DNA of 64,000 nt from Thalassospira profundimaris (GTDB lineage: Bacteria > Pseudomonadota > Alphaproteobacteria > Rhodospirillales > Thalassospiraceae): positions 1-64,000 of the forward strand of contig NZ_JPWF01000012.1 in the NCBI RefSeq assembly GCF_003326675.1, given 5' to 3'. Positions 1 to 9,280 of this stretch are shown piece after piece. Positions within the stretch are counted from its first letter, which is position 1; each line of letters begins with the position of its first letter. The notes beneath the pieces were generated by a model. It did not search any database. It saw only the letters and a list, made by a program, of their open reading frames with translations, and was not told the origin of the DNA. The position numbers and the translations under genes are program-made.

Positions 1-34
1 AAAACCGTCAACCTATTTTAGGACGGCACACGCC

Positions 35-559
35 TTATGCGGCACGGGCCAACATGGCAGCTTCGTGATCAAGCAGCCATTTCTTGCGATCAAGCCCGCC
101 GGCATAGCCGGTCAAGGTGCCGTTTGATCCAATCACGCGATGACACGGCACAATGATCGAAACCGGATTCAGTGCATTGGCACGGGCCACGGCACGCACC
201 GCATTTGGCTTTCCAAGCTGAACCGCAAGCCCGGCATAGGAAACACTTTTGCCATTGGGAATGTTGATCAGGGCATCCCAGACGGATTTCTGAAAATCGG
301 TACCAATCATCGTGATCGCCGCCATCGGAAGATCACCTACGACACCAGCGAAATAACCATCGAGCCAATTAGTGATGGCTTTCGGTGCAGAACCGCCTTC
401 GATCCAGTCGAGTTTTTTGAAACGCCGTGTCTGGATGGTTTTAAGACGATCATCGTTGTCTTCGAAATCAAGATGCACAAGTTTTCCGTCGACCGATGAT
501 AATGAAAGCATCCCGATCGGGCTGGCGTAACGAACGACGTTGATTGTGGTTGTCATCAT
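35..559 (-). CDS. ogt: Methylated-DNA--protein-cysteine methyltransferase
   Basis: Suicide repair enzyme that takes the alkyl group from O6-methylguanine (and O4-methylthymine) onto its own cysteine. The active-site motif PCHRV is present, with the acceptor Cys at about residue 139 of 174, followed by the conserved glycine-rich C-terminal stretch (YAGGLDRKKWLLDHE). The N-terminal part is a short RNase H-like domain, normal for Ogt. The start overlaps the stop of the upstream alkA-type gene in an ATGATGA, and a GAAGGAGAAGG ribosome site lies inside the end of that gene. The two are therefore translationally coupled and together supply the activities of Ada and AlkA. The alternative start is the second ATG at 556. 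Confidence 0.95.
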   Translation of the reverse strand: MMTTTINVVRYASPIGMLSLSSVDGKLVHLDFEDNDDRLKTIQTRRFKKLDWIEGGSAPKAITNWLDGYFAGVVGDLPMAAITMIGTDFQKSVWDALINIPNGKSVSYAGLAVQLGKPNAVRAVARANALNPVSIIVPCHRVIGSNGTLTGYAGGLDRKKWLLDHEAAMLARAA

Positions 560-2046
560 CCTTCTCCTTCCAATGCGGACCAAAGATATTGCGCGGCATA
601 GGCCCGCCAGGGCCGCCAGTTTTCAGACAGGCTATCAAGTGCCTTGGCCTTGTCGGGCCCGCCGCCCATGCCTGATGCCTTCAGGATACCAAGGTCGGCG
701 GCGGGAAAGGCATCCGGGTCACCAAGCCCGCGCAGACCGAAATAATTCAACGTCCAAGGACCGATCCCCTTGATCGCCGTCATGTCGGCAATCAGGGCAT
801 CGCCCGGTTTCTGATCGCAGGCGGGATCGGCAAACAAATCGATGACATCGGCCAATGTTTGGGCCCGTCTGGTTGTCAACCCGATGGAAATCAGTTCCTG
901 ATCGACAAGCATTGCAGCATCAGGGAACAGATGCGTCACACCCGTGTCTGCAACCAGATCATCAGGCAATGTTGTGCCAAACCGTGCCACAATCCGCCCC
1001 GCCAAGGTACGGGCCGCAGCAACCGAAACCTGTTGTCCAAGCACGGCGCGCATGGCCAGTTCAAACCGGTCCCAGCATCCCGGCACACGCAATCCCGGAC
1101 GCTTTTCAATCAGCGGCGCAAGCAGCACATCCTCGGCAAACTGTGCGGTAATGGATGGCACGTCGGCATCAAGATCGAACAGACGCCGAACCCGCGCCCC
1201 GATTTCAAGGACAGCTTCGCGGGCCGGACCGCGCAGGATCACATCCACCCCGCTTTGATCCGGGCTGAAATGACAGATCATCAAACCGACGCCATCGCCC
1301 ATCCGAAAACCACGGGCATAGATGCGGTCACGTACCGTTTCCAATCCCGGAATGGCGCGCGCCCGGAAGAATGCCAAAAGATATTCGGCATCAAACGGCT
1401 GTCTGGCCCGCAATCGCAAGATCAGATCATCATTGCGCGGCGCAAACGGGTCATCCGATCCGTCATTGGCTGGGGTTTTCAATTTTACACCGCGGCGAAA
1501 GGCCGTCGGCGCCTGCCCATAGGCCTGCTTCATCGCATCATTGAACCGCCGCAAACTGCCAAAACCGGCAATATCGGCAATTTCAATCATGGTCAGATTG
1601 CTATCAACAATCAGTTGGCGCGCCCGCAAAAGGCGTCTGGCCTTGGCGTGTTCTTGGGGCGTTACACCGGTATGTTCCTTAAAGATGCGGCGCAAATGCC
1701 GGTCCCCGACCCCAAGCCGATCCGCCAGATCGGCAATCGATCCGGTTTCAAGTGCACCCTGATCTATCAGACGTACGGCACGGGCCACGGTTGCATGAAC
1801 GCCGGCACTGGCCGGACTTCCGGGGGCGGCTTCGGGGCGACAGCGCAGGCACGGGCGGAACCCGTGGGCGATTGCCGCCTCGGCACTGGGATAAAATTCC
1901 ACATTGGCACGCTTTGGCGTGACTGCGGGGCATATCGGGCGACAGAAAATTCCGGTGGTCAGAACCGCGGTGTAAAACCGCCCGTCAAACCGACGGTCCC
2001 GGGTTTTGAGTGCCTGATAGCATATATCGTTATTGAGCTGTTCCAT
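556..2046 (-). CDS. alkA: Ada-type regulator fused to AlkA DNA-3-methyladenine glycosylase
   Basis: About 496 residues with three modules. Residues 1-80 are an Ada N-terminal zinc domain with four Cys (C35, C39, C66, C69), where methyl phosphotriesters are normally sensed. Residues 85-190 are an AraC-type helix-turn-helix. From about 210 to the end is an AlkA glycosylase with a helix-hairpin-helix (AIKGIGPWT) and the catalytic Asp in FPAADLG. The methyltransferase domain of classical Ada is absent and is supplied by the downstream overlapping ogt. The protein probably activates its own operon on methylation, by analogy with Ada, and excises 3-methylpurines. An upstream TTG at 2076 would add 10 residues; the ATG at 2046 was preferred because Ada homology begins there. 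Confidence 0.9.
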   Translation of the reverse strand: MEQLNNDICYQALKTRDRRFDGRFYTAVLTTGIFCRPICPAVTPKRANVEFYPSAEAAIAHGFRPCLRCRPEAAPGSPASAGVHATVARAVRLIDQGALETGSIADLADRLGVGDRHLRRIFKEHTGVTPQEHAKARRLLRARQLIVDSNLTMIEIADIAGFGSLRRFNDAMKQAYGQAPTAFRRGVKLKTPANDGSDDPFAPRNDDLILRLRARQPFDAEYLLAFFRARAIPGLETVRDRIYARGFRMGDGVGLMICHFSPDQSGVDVILRGPAREAVLEIGARVRRLFDLDADVPSITAQFAEDVLLAPLIEKRPGLRVPGCWDRFELAMRAVLGQQVSVAAARTLAGRIVARFGTTLPDDLVADTGVTHLFPDAAMLVDQELISIGLTTRRAQTLADVIDLFADPACDQKPGDALIADMTAIKGIGPWTLNYFGLRGLGDPDAFPAADLGILKASGMGGGPDKAKALDSLSENWRPWRAYAAQYLWSALEGEG

Positions 2047-2119
2047 GCCCGGCAGTTTATCAGAACTGGTGATCAAAACTCGCCAGATTCGGACTCAGAC
2101 GTAAAACCGAAGGAATTGC

Positions 2120-2725
2120 TTAGTTCAGGGGGATGTCGTTATCGGACTTGCCGTCCTGATATTGCGCCGAAAGGCGATCATATTCATCCGAGATTGCCTT
2201 GGCCCGTGCCACATACCCTGCCCGGTCATTTTCCGACAGTTCGGCCACCATGCCCATCATCGAATGACTGTCCCAGAATGCGTTGGACTTGTTGTATTCC
2301 CCGTCTGCAAGTGTGAAGACCTCTTTCATGATTTTCAGATCATGGGGAATGGCAAAGGCATCACGGGAATCTTCGTACGAGAAGAAATAATAGAAATTGT
2401 CAAAACCGGCCCAGGTGATGGCCGAGAGGCACATCGAACAAGGTTCATGGGTCGACAGGAAAATAAGCTCTGATGTCGCCGGGCGTTGATTGGCCGGGAT
2501 TTCATAGAACCGCTTAAGACAATGGACCTCGCCATGCCATAGCGGGTTTTCGGTTTCGTTGTTGGTTTCGGCAATCACCAGCGACAAATCGGATTTGCGC
2601 AGGATCGCCGCCCCGAAAAGCTTGTTACCATCCGAAACACCCGCACGTGTTTTGGGCAGGATATCGTTTTCAAGAACCGAAAAAAGACGTTCGAGGATAT
2701 TCTGATTTGCCGTGGCGTCAGACAT
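2120..2725 (-). CDS. Cytidine/deoxycytidylate deaminase-family protein
   Basis: 201 residues. The zinc-binding signature of the CDA superfamily is visible as HGEVHCL (the H-x-E that binds zinc and shuttles the proton) followed by the PCSMC pair about 45 residues later. The family hydrolytically deaminates bases, nucleosides or nucleotides. The layout is nearer to the guanine/cytosine deaminase-like group than to tRNA adenosine deaminase, but the substrate cannot be read from the sequence. The C-terminal third (after the zinc site) is helical and not recognised. It is a single gene between alkA and a small unknown gene on the same strand. Confidence 0.8.
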   Translation of the reverse strand: MSDATANQNILERLFSVLENDILPKTRAGVSDGNKLFGAAILRKSDLSLVIAETNNETENPLWHGEVHCLKRFYEIPANQRPATSELIFLSTHEPCSMCLSAITWAGFDNFYYFFSYEDSRDAFAIPHDLKIMKEVFTLADGEYNKSNAFWDSHSMMGMVAELSENDRAGYVARAKAISDEYDRLSAQYQDGKSDNDIPLN

Positions 2726-2833
2726 GATGGAGGCCCCTGATGAAATGCATTTTATGTTTGCATCATTTCACCGTGCCGGGGCCGCCATGCCAACCTGTTT
2801 TTCAACGAAACAGCGTAAAGTGCCGCTTAACAA

Positions 2834-3184
2834 TCAAATGCCACGCAGAATCCCGTCACTATCAGGCATCTGACGGTTTTCCGGGGCAACCGGAATATAG
2901 AAGTCCCGGTTCAAAAGGGTCGTGACCGAAATCAGGGTCGGAGATTTGGTATCACGCACCTTGGTGATCAGGGCATGATCGACCGGTGCCATCTGACGGA
3001 TTTTGACAACCTCGAAAACCGGGCCGTTCGGAGTTGCGAGTTTGAACTGGTCGCCGACTGCGACCGGACCAAGAGAGTGCTGGACCATTTGGGACTTCAC
3101 CTGACAAAAGATGTTTGCTCTGAGCCAGCCCGCCTTTGACCAGTCATCGTCTGGCGCTTTGTTATTGCTTGGCGGGTCTTGCAT
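2834..3184 (-). CDS. Small uncharacterised protein, probable beta-barrel/SH3-like fold
   Basis: 116 residues from the ATG at 3184 (a GTG two codons earlier is also possible). No signal peptide or membrane segment. The middle part (VAVGDQFKLATPNGPVFEVV) has the hydrophobic/turn alternation of small beta-barrels that follow a VxxGDxVxL pattern, but no known family is recognised. The C-terminus is proline-containing and soluble. The reading frame is open, codon use resembles neighbours, and it is the only plausible gene between the deaminase and prfB. Confidence 0.6.
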   Translation of the reverse strand: MQDPPSNNKAPDDDWSKAGWLRANIFCQVKSQMVQHSLGPVAVGDQFKLATPNGPVFEVVKIRQMAPVDHALITKVRDTKSPTLISVTTLLNRDFYIPVAPENRQMPDSDGILRGI

Positions 3185-3303
3185 GGCCACACCATGGCAA
3201 AGCTATTCGGCAATTGTGTGACAGAAATGGGATTTTTGGGGGCAAACCGCCTTTTTCACCGGTTTCGTGGCGATGGCATTTTCAGGAAAACAAAGTCCAA
3301 AAT

Positions 3304-3334
3304 CAAAACACCCCGCCGAAAAAACAGCGGGGTG
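3304..3334 (-). terminator. Intrinsic terminator downstream of prfB
   Basis: An 8-bp GC-rich stem (CACCCCGC / GCGGGGTG) with a 10-nt loop. On the minus strand it is followed by TTTTGATTTT. It lies about 30 bp past the prfB stop. Confidence 0.85.
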
Positions 3335-3365
3335 CTTTATATTTCAACCGGTTATCGTCAACCGA

Positions 3366-4494
3366 TCAATCGATGTCTTCGACCTCGCCAGCCGATCCGG
3401 TGACTTTGGCGGCAAGGGCCGCTGCCATAAAGGCATCAAGATCGCCGTTCAGCACGCCCTGGGTATCGGACGTTTCGGTGCCGGTACGCAGATCCTTGAT
3501 CATCTGATAAGGCTGCAGGACATAGGAACGGATCTGATGGCCCCAACCGATATCGGTTTTGCTGTCTTCAACCGCCTGTGCCTCGGCTTCGCGTTTCTGA
3601 AGTTCGGCTTCATACAAACGCGCTTTGAGCATCTTCATCGCCGTGTCGCGGTTTTTATGCTGCGAACGGTCGTTCTGACACTGGGCAACAATGCCGGTCG
3701 GAATGTGGGTAATACGAACCGCCGAATCTGTACGGTTAACGTGCTGACCACCGGCACCCGATGCACGATAGGTATCGACACGAAGGTCCTTATCAAGGAT
3801 TTCAATCTCGATATTGTCGTCAATCACCGGATAGACCCAAACCGACGAGAAGCTGGTATGGCGACGTGCAGAACTGTCATAGGGCGAAATACGCACCAGA
3901 CGATGCACCCCCACTTCGTTCTTCAGCCAGCCATAGGCATTGAGACCCGAAATCTTGTAGGTCACCGATTTGATACCGGCTTCCTCGCCATCACTTTCTT
4001 CGAGCATCTCAAGCTTGTAACCCTTGGACTCTGCCCAACGGTAATACATGCGCGCCATCATCGATGCCCAATCCTGTGCCTCGGTACCACCGGCACCGGC
4101 ATGGATTTCAAGATAGGCGTCGTTGGCGTCTGCTTCGCCAGAAAGCAGGCTTTCAAGTTCGCGTTGTGCGGCAATCTCGCGGATCGCACGCAGGCCTTCT
4201 TCGGCCTCGGCAACCGTTTCCGCATCGTCCTCGGCTTCGCCAAGTTCGATCAGACCGATATTGTCTTCAAGCTCCTGGGCGAGCTTTTTATAGCCATTGA
4301 TGGCATCATCAAGCTGGGTACGTTCACGCATGACTTTCTGCGCATTGGCGGCGTTGTCCCAAAGAGTCGGGTCTTCGGCCAGTGCGTTCAGTTCGTCCAG
4401 GCGTCTAAGAGCGTTATCCCAGTCAAAGATGCCTCCTCAGCAGTGCCATCGACTGCTTGATTTCATCGACCAATGCCTGTGCTTCAGCGCGCAT
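3366..4494 (-). CDS. prfB: Peptide chain release factor 2, with programmed +1 frameshift
   Basis: Reads UGA and UAA stop codons and triggers peptide release. A 23-codon zero frame starts at the ATG at 4494 and runs to an in-frame TGA at 4425-4423. The remaining 352 codons are in the +1 frame, giving a 375-residue product, which is the usual RF2 length. The release motif GGQ is present ([15 protein letters not shown]). The C-terminal half shows the conserved RF domain 2/4 structure. The frameshift makes expression depend on RF2 level. The gene follows mrcA on the same strand, but a terminator separates them. Confidence 0.97.
4422..4437 (-). promoter_or_regulatory. prfB: prfB programmed +1 frameshift site
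   Basis: On the minus strand an internal Shine-Dalgarno AGGAGG (4437-4432) is followed by CAT, then the slippery CTT TGA C. The spacing of three nucleotides between the SD-like element and CTT is the same as in the classical E. coli site. The frame downstream of the slip (D-W-D-N-A) continues RF2 homology, so the TGA is a recoding signal and not a mutation. Confidence 0.96.
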
Positions 4495-4601
4495 TGATGT
4501 CTCCGTTATTCATCTGAAATTTGTTTGGCCACATATAAAAGCGGCAACTTCGGCGCCGCTTATAACAGTTTTTGTCCGGCTTGAAACCCCTGCAACCATG
4601 C

Positions 4602-4634
4602 AAAAACCCGGCAAGGTTTCCCCGCCGGGTTTTG
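4602..4634 (-). terminator. Intrinsic terminator downstream of mrcA
   Basis: Stem AACCCGGC / GCCGGGTT with a T-run on the minus strand, about 30 bp past the mrcA stop. Confidence 0.8.
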
Positions 4635-4663
4635 CATCGGTTGATTTCGGGTCAAACCGGTAC

Positions 4664-7090
4664 TTAGTAAATGCCGCCCGGTCCGGAAACCGCACCACCA
4701 TTACCGCCGTCCGAACCACCAAATCCGTTATAACCACCATCAATGACATTGTCGTTTGATGCCGGAATGGTCCCGGGTTTGAAGGCCTCCCAGATCACGT
4801 CCTGATCACCCGGACGGGCAGGAATGCCGGTACGTGATTCAACACGGACCATGCGAATACCCGGCGGGGTACGGAACGGAATGGCTTTGGTGCCTTCAAG
4901 CGCACCGCGCATGAATTCCTTCCAGATCGGGGCTGCGGCACTGGCACCCTGTTCCTTGTCACCAAGAGACCGGTTGTCATCAAAGCCAACATAAACACCG
5001 ACAGCAAGGTCAGGCGAGAAGCCGACAAACCAGGCATCACGTGAATCGTTGGTCGTACCGGTTTTACCCGCCAGCGGATAACCAAGTTCGGCAATCGTAC
5101 GGCCCGTACCGCGCGACACCACACCTTCCATGATATGGACCATCTGGAAGGCACTGGCCGGATCGGTCAGTTGTTCACGGGTATCAGGAAGATCAGGCGG
5201 CATCTGATTACGGAAGGCAACATTCTGACATTGTGCGCATTCGCGTTCGTCGCGACGGTAAATCACATTACCGCGACGGTCCTGAATACGGTCAATCAGG
5301 GTCGGGGTGATTTTCTTGCCGCCATTGACCAGCTCGGCATAGGCCGCAGTCAAACGCATCACAGTCGTTTCTGCCGCACCAAGTGACATCGACAGAACTT
5401 CGGGCAGATCATCAACAATGCCAAACCGTTCGGCATATTCGGCAACCGTCGGCATACCGATGGTTTGCGCCAGTCGAACGGTCATCAGGTTACGGGATTT
5501 TTCAATGCCCAGACGCATGGTCGACGGGCCATAGAAGTTACCGCTGTAGTTACCCGGCTTCCATTTTCCAAGTCCCGGCCCCTGATCAATCACGAACGGC
5601 GCATCCAGAACAAGGGTCGACGGCGTAAAGCCCTGATCAAGGGCGGCCAGATACACAAACGGCTTAAACGCCGAACCCGGCTGACGACGGGCCTGTGTCG
5701 CGCGGTTGAATTTCGAAAGTGCGTGGGAAAAACCACCCGTCATCGCAAGAACGCGACCGGTATGCGGGTCCATCGCAACCAGGCCGCCATTGGCGTTAGG
5801 GATCTGACGCAGGCCATAGGTGTTTGGCGGAAGCTTTTCGCCATCAAGTTCGGCAAAGTGCTTTACATAGACGACATCACCGACCGTCAAAACATCAGAC
5901 GGCTTGTTCACGACCGGGCCAAGGGTCTGACCTTTTTGCCAGGGTCGCGCCCATGTCAGGAAGCGCAGCGGAATACGCCCCTGCTCGCCCGATTGCAGGC
6001 CAAGGGTTGCTTCCTTGGCATCGGTGCCAAGGACCACCGCCAAGTCCCACGGAATGTCACTTGGCTTTTCGACTTCGCGAAGTTTCTGCTGCCAGTCGCC
6101 ACTCATATCAATCTGGGTAACCGGCCCGCGCCAGCCATGACGACGGTCATAGGCCACCAAACCGTCAAACAATGCCTTATCCGCAACCGACTGCATGCGC
6201 GGATCAACGGTCGAACGCACCGAAAGACCACCGTCGTAAAGCATGCCCTCGCCGTAACGATCAACAAGTTGACGACGGACTTCCTCGGCGAAGAAATCGG
6301 CCTGATAGGTATCAACAGATTCACGGGTCTTGCTGACCAGTGGGGACGCCCACGCGGTCTGTGCTTCGGCCTCGGTAATGTATTTTTCTTCCAGCATCCG
6401 GCCAATGACCCAGTTACGACGGGCTTTGGCTTCGTCATGGTTGCGAACCGGATGGTAGTTTGACGGGGCCTTTGGCAAGGCGGCAAGATAAGCCGCTTCT
6501 TCGACATTCAGCTCATCAAGCGATTTGTCAAAATAGCGAAGCGACGCCGCAGCAACACCATAAGCACCACTGCCAAGGTAAATTTCGTTCAGATACAGTT
6601 CCAGAATGTGATCCTTGGAGAACGCGCGTTCGATGCGGAAGGACAGAATTGCTTCCTTGATCTTGCGCTCATAGGACACTTCACTGGTCAAAAGGAAGTT
6701 CTTGGCGACCTGCTGGGTGATGGTCGATGCACCGACCGGACGACGCCCGGTGCCAAGATTGATCACGTTGGTCACAGCGGCGCGCAAGACCGACGCGAAA
6801 TCGATCCCCGGATGCGAGTAGAAGTTTTTGTCCTCGGCCGCGACAAATGCATCAATCACCTTGTGCGGGACAGCGGTAATCGGAACAAAAACACGTTTCT
6901 CGCGCGCATATTCTGCAATCAGCGCACCATCAGAGGCATGAACACGTGTCATGACCTCCGGCTCATAATTTTCAAGCTGGGTGTAGTCAGGCAGGCCCTG
7001 ACCGAAATGCCAGAAGATCGCCAGAACGCCGATCCCGCCAGCAATCCCCATCAAAAACAGAAAGCCGAAAATACTTAGTAAAATGCGCAT
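4664..7090 (-). CDS. mrcA: Penicillin-binding protein 1A (bifunctional transglycosylase/transpeptidase)
   Basis: 808 residues, inner-membrane anchored. An N-terminal membrane segment (about 5-28) is followed by a GT51 transglycosylase domain with the catalytic-glutamate motif EDKNFYSHPGIDF near residue 88. Next come an OB-like insert and a transpeptidase domain with the SxxK motif (GSAFKPF), SRN, and KTG (AGKTGTTND). It polymerises and crosslinks peptidoglycan in the periplasm. The C-terminus has a Gly/Asn/Asp-rich tail. It lies downstream of the amidase gene on the same strand with about 260 bp between them, so it may have its own promoter. Confidence 0.96.
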   Translation of the reverse strand: MRILLSIFGFLFLMGIAGGIGVLAIFWHFGQGLPDYTQLENYEPEVMTRVHASDGALIAEYAREKRVFVPITAVPHKVIDAFVAAEDKNFYSHPGIDFASVLRAAVTNVINLGTGRRPVGASTITQQVAKNFLLTSEVSYERKIKEAILSFRIERAFSKDHILELYLNEIYLGSGAYGVAAASLRYFDKSLDELNVEEAAYLAALPKAPSNYHPVRNHDEAKARRNWVIGRMLEEKYITEAEAQTAWASPLVSKTRESVDTYQADFFAEEVRRQLVDRYGEGMLYDGGLSVRSTVDPRMQSVADKALFDGLVAYDRRHGWRGPVTQIDMSGDWQQKLREVEKPSDIPWDLAVVLGTDAKEATLGLQSGEQGRIPLRFLTWARPWQKGQTLGPVVNKPSDVLTVGDVVYVKHFAELDGEKLPPNTYGLRQIPNANGGLVAMDPHTGRVLAMTGGFSHALSKFNRATQARRQPGSAFKPFVYLAALDQGFTPSTLVLDAPFVIDQGPGLGKWKPGNYSGNFYGPSTMRLGIEKSRNLMTVRLAQTIGMPTVAEYAERFGIVDDLPEVLSMSLGAAETTVMRLTAAYAELVNGGKKITPTLIDRIQDRRGNVIYRRDERECAQCQNVAFRNQMPPDLPDTREQLTDPASAFQMVHIMEGVVSRGTGRTIAELGYPLAGKTGTTNDSRDAWFVGFSPDLAVGVYVGFDDNRSLGDKEQGASAAAPIWKEFMRGALEGTKAIPFRTPPGIRMVRVESRTGIPARPGDQDVIWEAFKPGTIPASNDNVIDGGYNGFGGSDGGNGGAVSGPGGIY

Positions 7091-7351
7091 ATAAGCAGGT
7101 CTTTTTTCGATTTGTTACCTGAACCGATGACCGCGCATATTCATGCACTATCATCGTAATTGCAATGTCCCAGCAGATTATCCGTCCGATCCGGACAGCC
7201 AACCGTACATATTCGAACTATAGCGGCAAAAAAGTGACAAGGTTGTGACGCCCGGCACGCCAAGCTGATTTTTTATTCATACAGTACGAATATACGCGTT
7301 CCCGATGCCCGAACAAGAATGCGGGCATTCATGACCTGTCTAATCTGTGGC

Positions 7352-8635
7352 TTAGAATTTGTGCTTCTCGAAATAGATATCAATTGCCCGAAGCACGGCC
7401 TCGGCAATCTTTTTACGATGTGCTGCACTTTGCAAAAGCTTGGCGTCGGCGGCGTTGGAAAGATATCCCATTTCAAACAGGGCTGACGGGATATCCGGCG
7501 CCTTAAGCACTGCAAAACCGGCAAACCGGTGGGTTCTGCGTTGAAGCTCGATACTGTCAGACAATTGACTGACCATGTTGGCCGCAAGGGTGGCCGACAG
7601 GTTCATGGTTTCACGCTGGGCCAGATCGATCAGAATGCTTTGCACCAACGAGTTTTCATCTGAAAGATCAATACCGGCAATGACGTCGGCCTTGTTTTCC
7701 TTGGATGCAAGTGCTGCGGCCTCTTTGTCCGATGCATTTTCAGACAGAGTGTAAACAGAACCGCCGCGATGTTTCGGATTGCCAATGGAATCCGCATGCA
7801 ACGAGATAAACAGGTCCGCCCCGTTTTTACGCGCGATTTCGACACGTTGCCGCAGCTTCAGGAACACATCCTTGTCACGCGTCAGCAACACGCGATAGCG
7901 CCCGGAAGCCGTCAAAGTATCGGCAAGCTGACGGGCCGCCGCCAAGGTCAGGTCTTTTTCATAGACATTGCCAACGCCAATCGCGCCCGGATCAACACCG
8001 CCATGGCCTGCATCGATTGCAATCAACGGTTTTTCGTCCCCGCCCCGACCGGACTTAACACCGACATCAACACTTTGTTCGGTTGCACTGGTGTCGTTAC
8101 GGCTACGTGCAGAATAGGCCGCCATGCTGTCGCGTGATGCGTCAAGGAATGCCTGTCTTTGTGCCGGTTTCAAATCGACGACCAGACGGTTGGGCTTTCC
8201 TTCCGATGATGGCAGGGCAAAAATCTTGGAAACCAGTGACGGTTCGGCAACGTCAAGAACCACACGGAATGTACCGGGTTTAAACAGGCCATAGCGCAAA
8301 CCGGAAATAAGCCCGCCACCGGCAGTCACCTTGCCGGGAGGCGCACTCCAATCGATTTCGGGCAAGTCTATGATGATGCGATACGGATCAGGCAGCAGGA
8401 AATATGTAAAATCCACATCCCGGTCGAGATCGATCACAAAACGGGTATAATCAGGATAGACACCAAGCCGCGCACCAAGAACCTTGGCGGCCTGTGCGTT
8501 GGCGGTCGAAACTGCAAGATGGGCTGAAAACAGCAGCAAAAACAATATGGTCGCAAATTTCACGAGTTTTGGTAAACCCGGAAACGACGGTGCGGATCGC
8601 ACTTCGGAATATGTGTTTGCATGCGATGAATTCAT
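7352..8635 (-). CDS. amiC: N-acetylmuramoyl-L-alanine amidase, AmiC type
   Basis: 427 residues. A hydrophobic export signal (about 25-47, ending SANAQA) is followed by an AMIN domain (about 50-160) that targets the protein to peptidoglycan or the division site. A linker precedes an Amidase_3 catalytic domain with zinc ligands in IDAGHGGVDPGA, the Glu in VYEKDLTL and the His in SLHADS. It cleaves the bond between muramic acid and L-alanine to separate daughter cells. Divergent from rne and upstream of mrcA. Confidence 0.94.
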   Translation of the reverse strand: MNSSHANTYSEVRSAPSFPGLPKLVKFATILFLLLFSAHLAVSTANAQAAKVLGARLGVYPDYTRFVIDLDRDVDFTYFLLPDPYRIIIDLPEIDWSAPPGKVTAGGGLISGLRYGLFKPGTFRVVLDVAEPSLVSKIFALPSSEGKPNRLVVDLKPAQRQAFLDASRDSMAAYSARSRNDTSATEQSVDVGVKSGRGGDEKPLIAIDAGHGGVDPGAIGVGNVYEKDLTLAAARQLADTLTASGRYRVLLTRDKDVFLKLRQRVEIARKNGADLFISLHADSIGNPKHRGGSVYTLSENASDKEAAALASKENKADVIAGIDLSDENSLVQSILIDLAQRETMNLSATLAANMVSQLSDSIELQRRTHRFAGFAVLKAPDIPSALFEMGYLSNAADAKLLQSAAHRKKIAEAVLRAIDIYFEKHKF

Positions 8636-9280
8636 TTGTCGTGCTTGCGCCTGATGACCCTGTCAAAGGTAAGATAATCGCTTATAGCAATGCGTTGGTT
8701 AACGGGCAATTGACCAAAGAAAGAAGTTAGGTCGGCTCCTTATCAACCTGCTATCTTTGGCGACGATATGGCAAGTCGAGCAAAAGCTTTGCTTTTTCAT
8801 ACATTTGCCAACGATTAATCGCGGCAGGCGAAATATCCCGGAATTCTTCGCCTTTTGACAGACCAGTGTCAGAAAGTCGTCATATGGTGCAACAAAACTG
8901 TTTGTCGCAGGCGAATAAACCGGATATGTTGCACCCGAGATTCCTATGCTTTGTGGTATGAACCTATAACCCCACCAGGCTGAGGACGCGACTAGATCAG
9001 TTCTTACGGTCGGTGTCTCGGTGACGCGGCAATTCCCGCTCCCGATAGAGCCCTCCTGAAAAAGGCTGCCTTGGCGCGCTCGAAAATACGCAACCTATTT
9101 TGTTTCAACATCAAAACCAGGTCCGAACCGGAAGAGCAGCCGACACGCGATGAACCAGAGACATACAGGACATATCGCGACCCTCTTGGACGGCGCCTCC
9201 GGTCACGCCGGTTTGTTTGCATATCAGCGCAGCAATGCGCGTAGCATTGAACTGGCGGGACCTCCAGGAACAGGTTCCGA
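8636..9280. other. Divergent intergenic region between amiC and rne
   Basis: 645 bp without a credible gene. It should hold the amiC promoter and a long rne leader. In enterobacteria RNase E regulates itself through structures in its own leader; here I see only short imperfect hairpins (for instance near 9192-9213) and no clear homologous element. The short open frame at 9150-9356 has unrelated composition and overlaps rne, and is not considered coding. Confidence 0.5.

Noticed and set aside
1904..1922. TTGGCACGCTTTGGC as another sigma-54 promoter
   Set aside because: GG to GC spacing is wrong and it is inside the alkA coding sequence.
859..2316. Long open frame opposite the alkA-type gene
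   Set aside because: Composition is an antisense shadow; no ribosome site, and the opposite strand encodes clear Ada/AlkA domains.
3267..4460. Plus-strand 397-codon frame across prfB
   Set aside because: Shadow of prfB; no homology visible.
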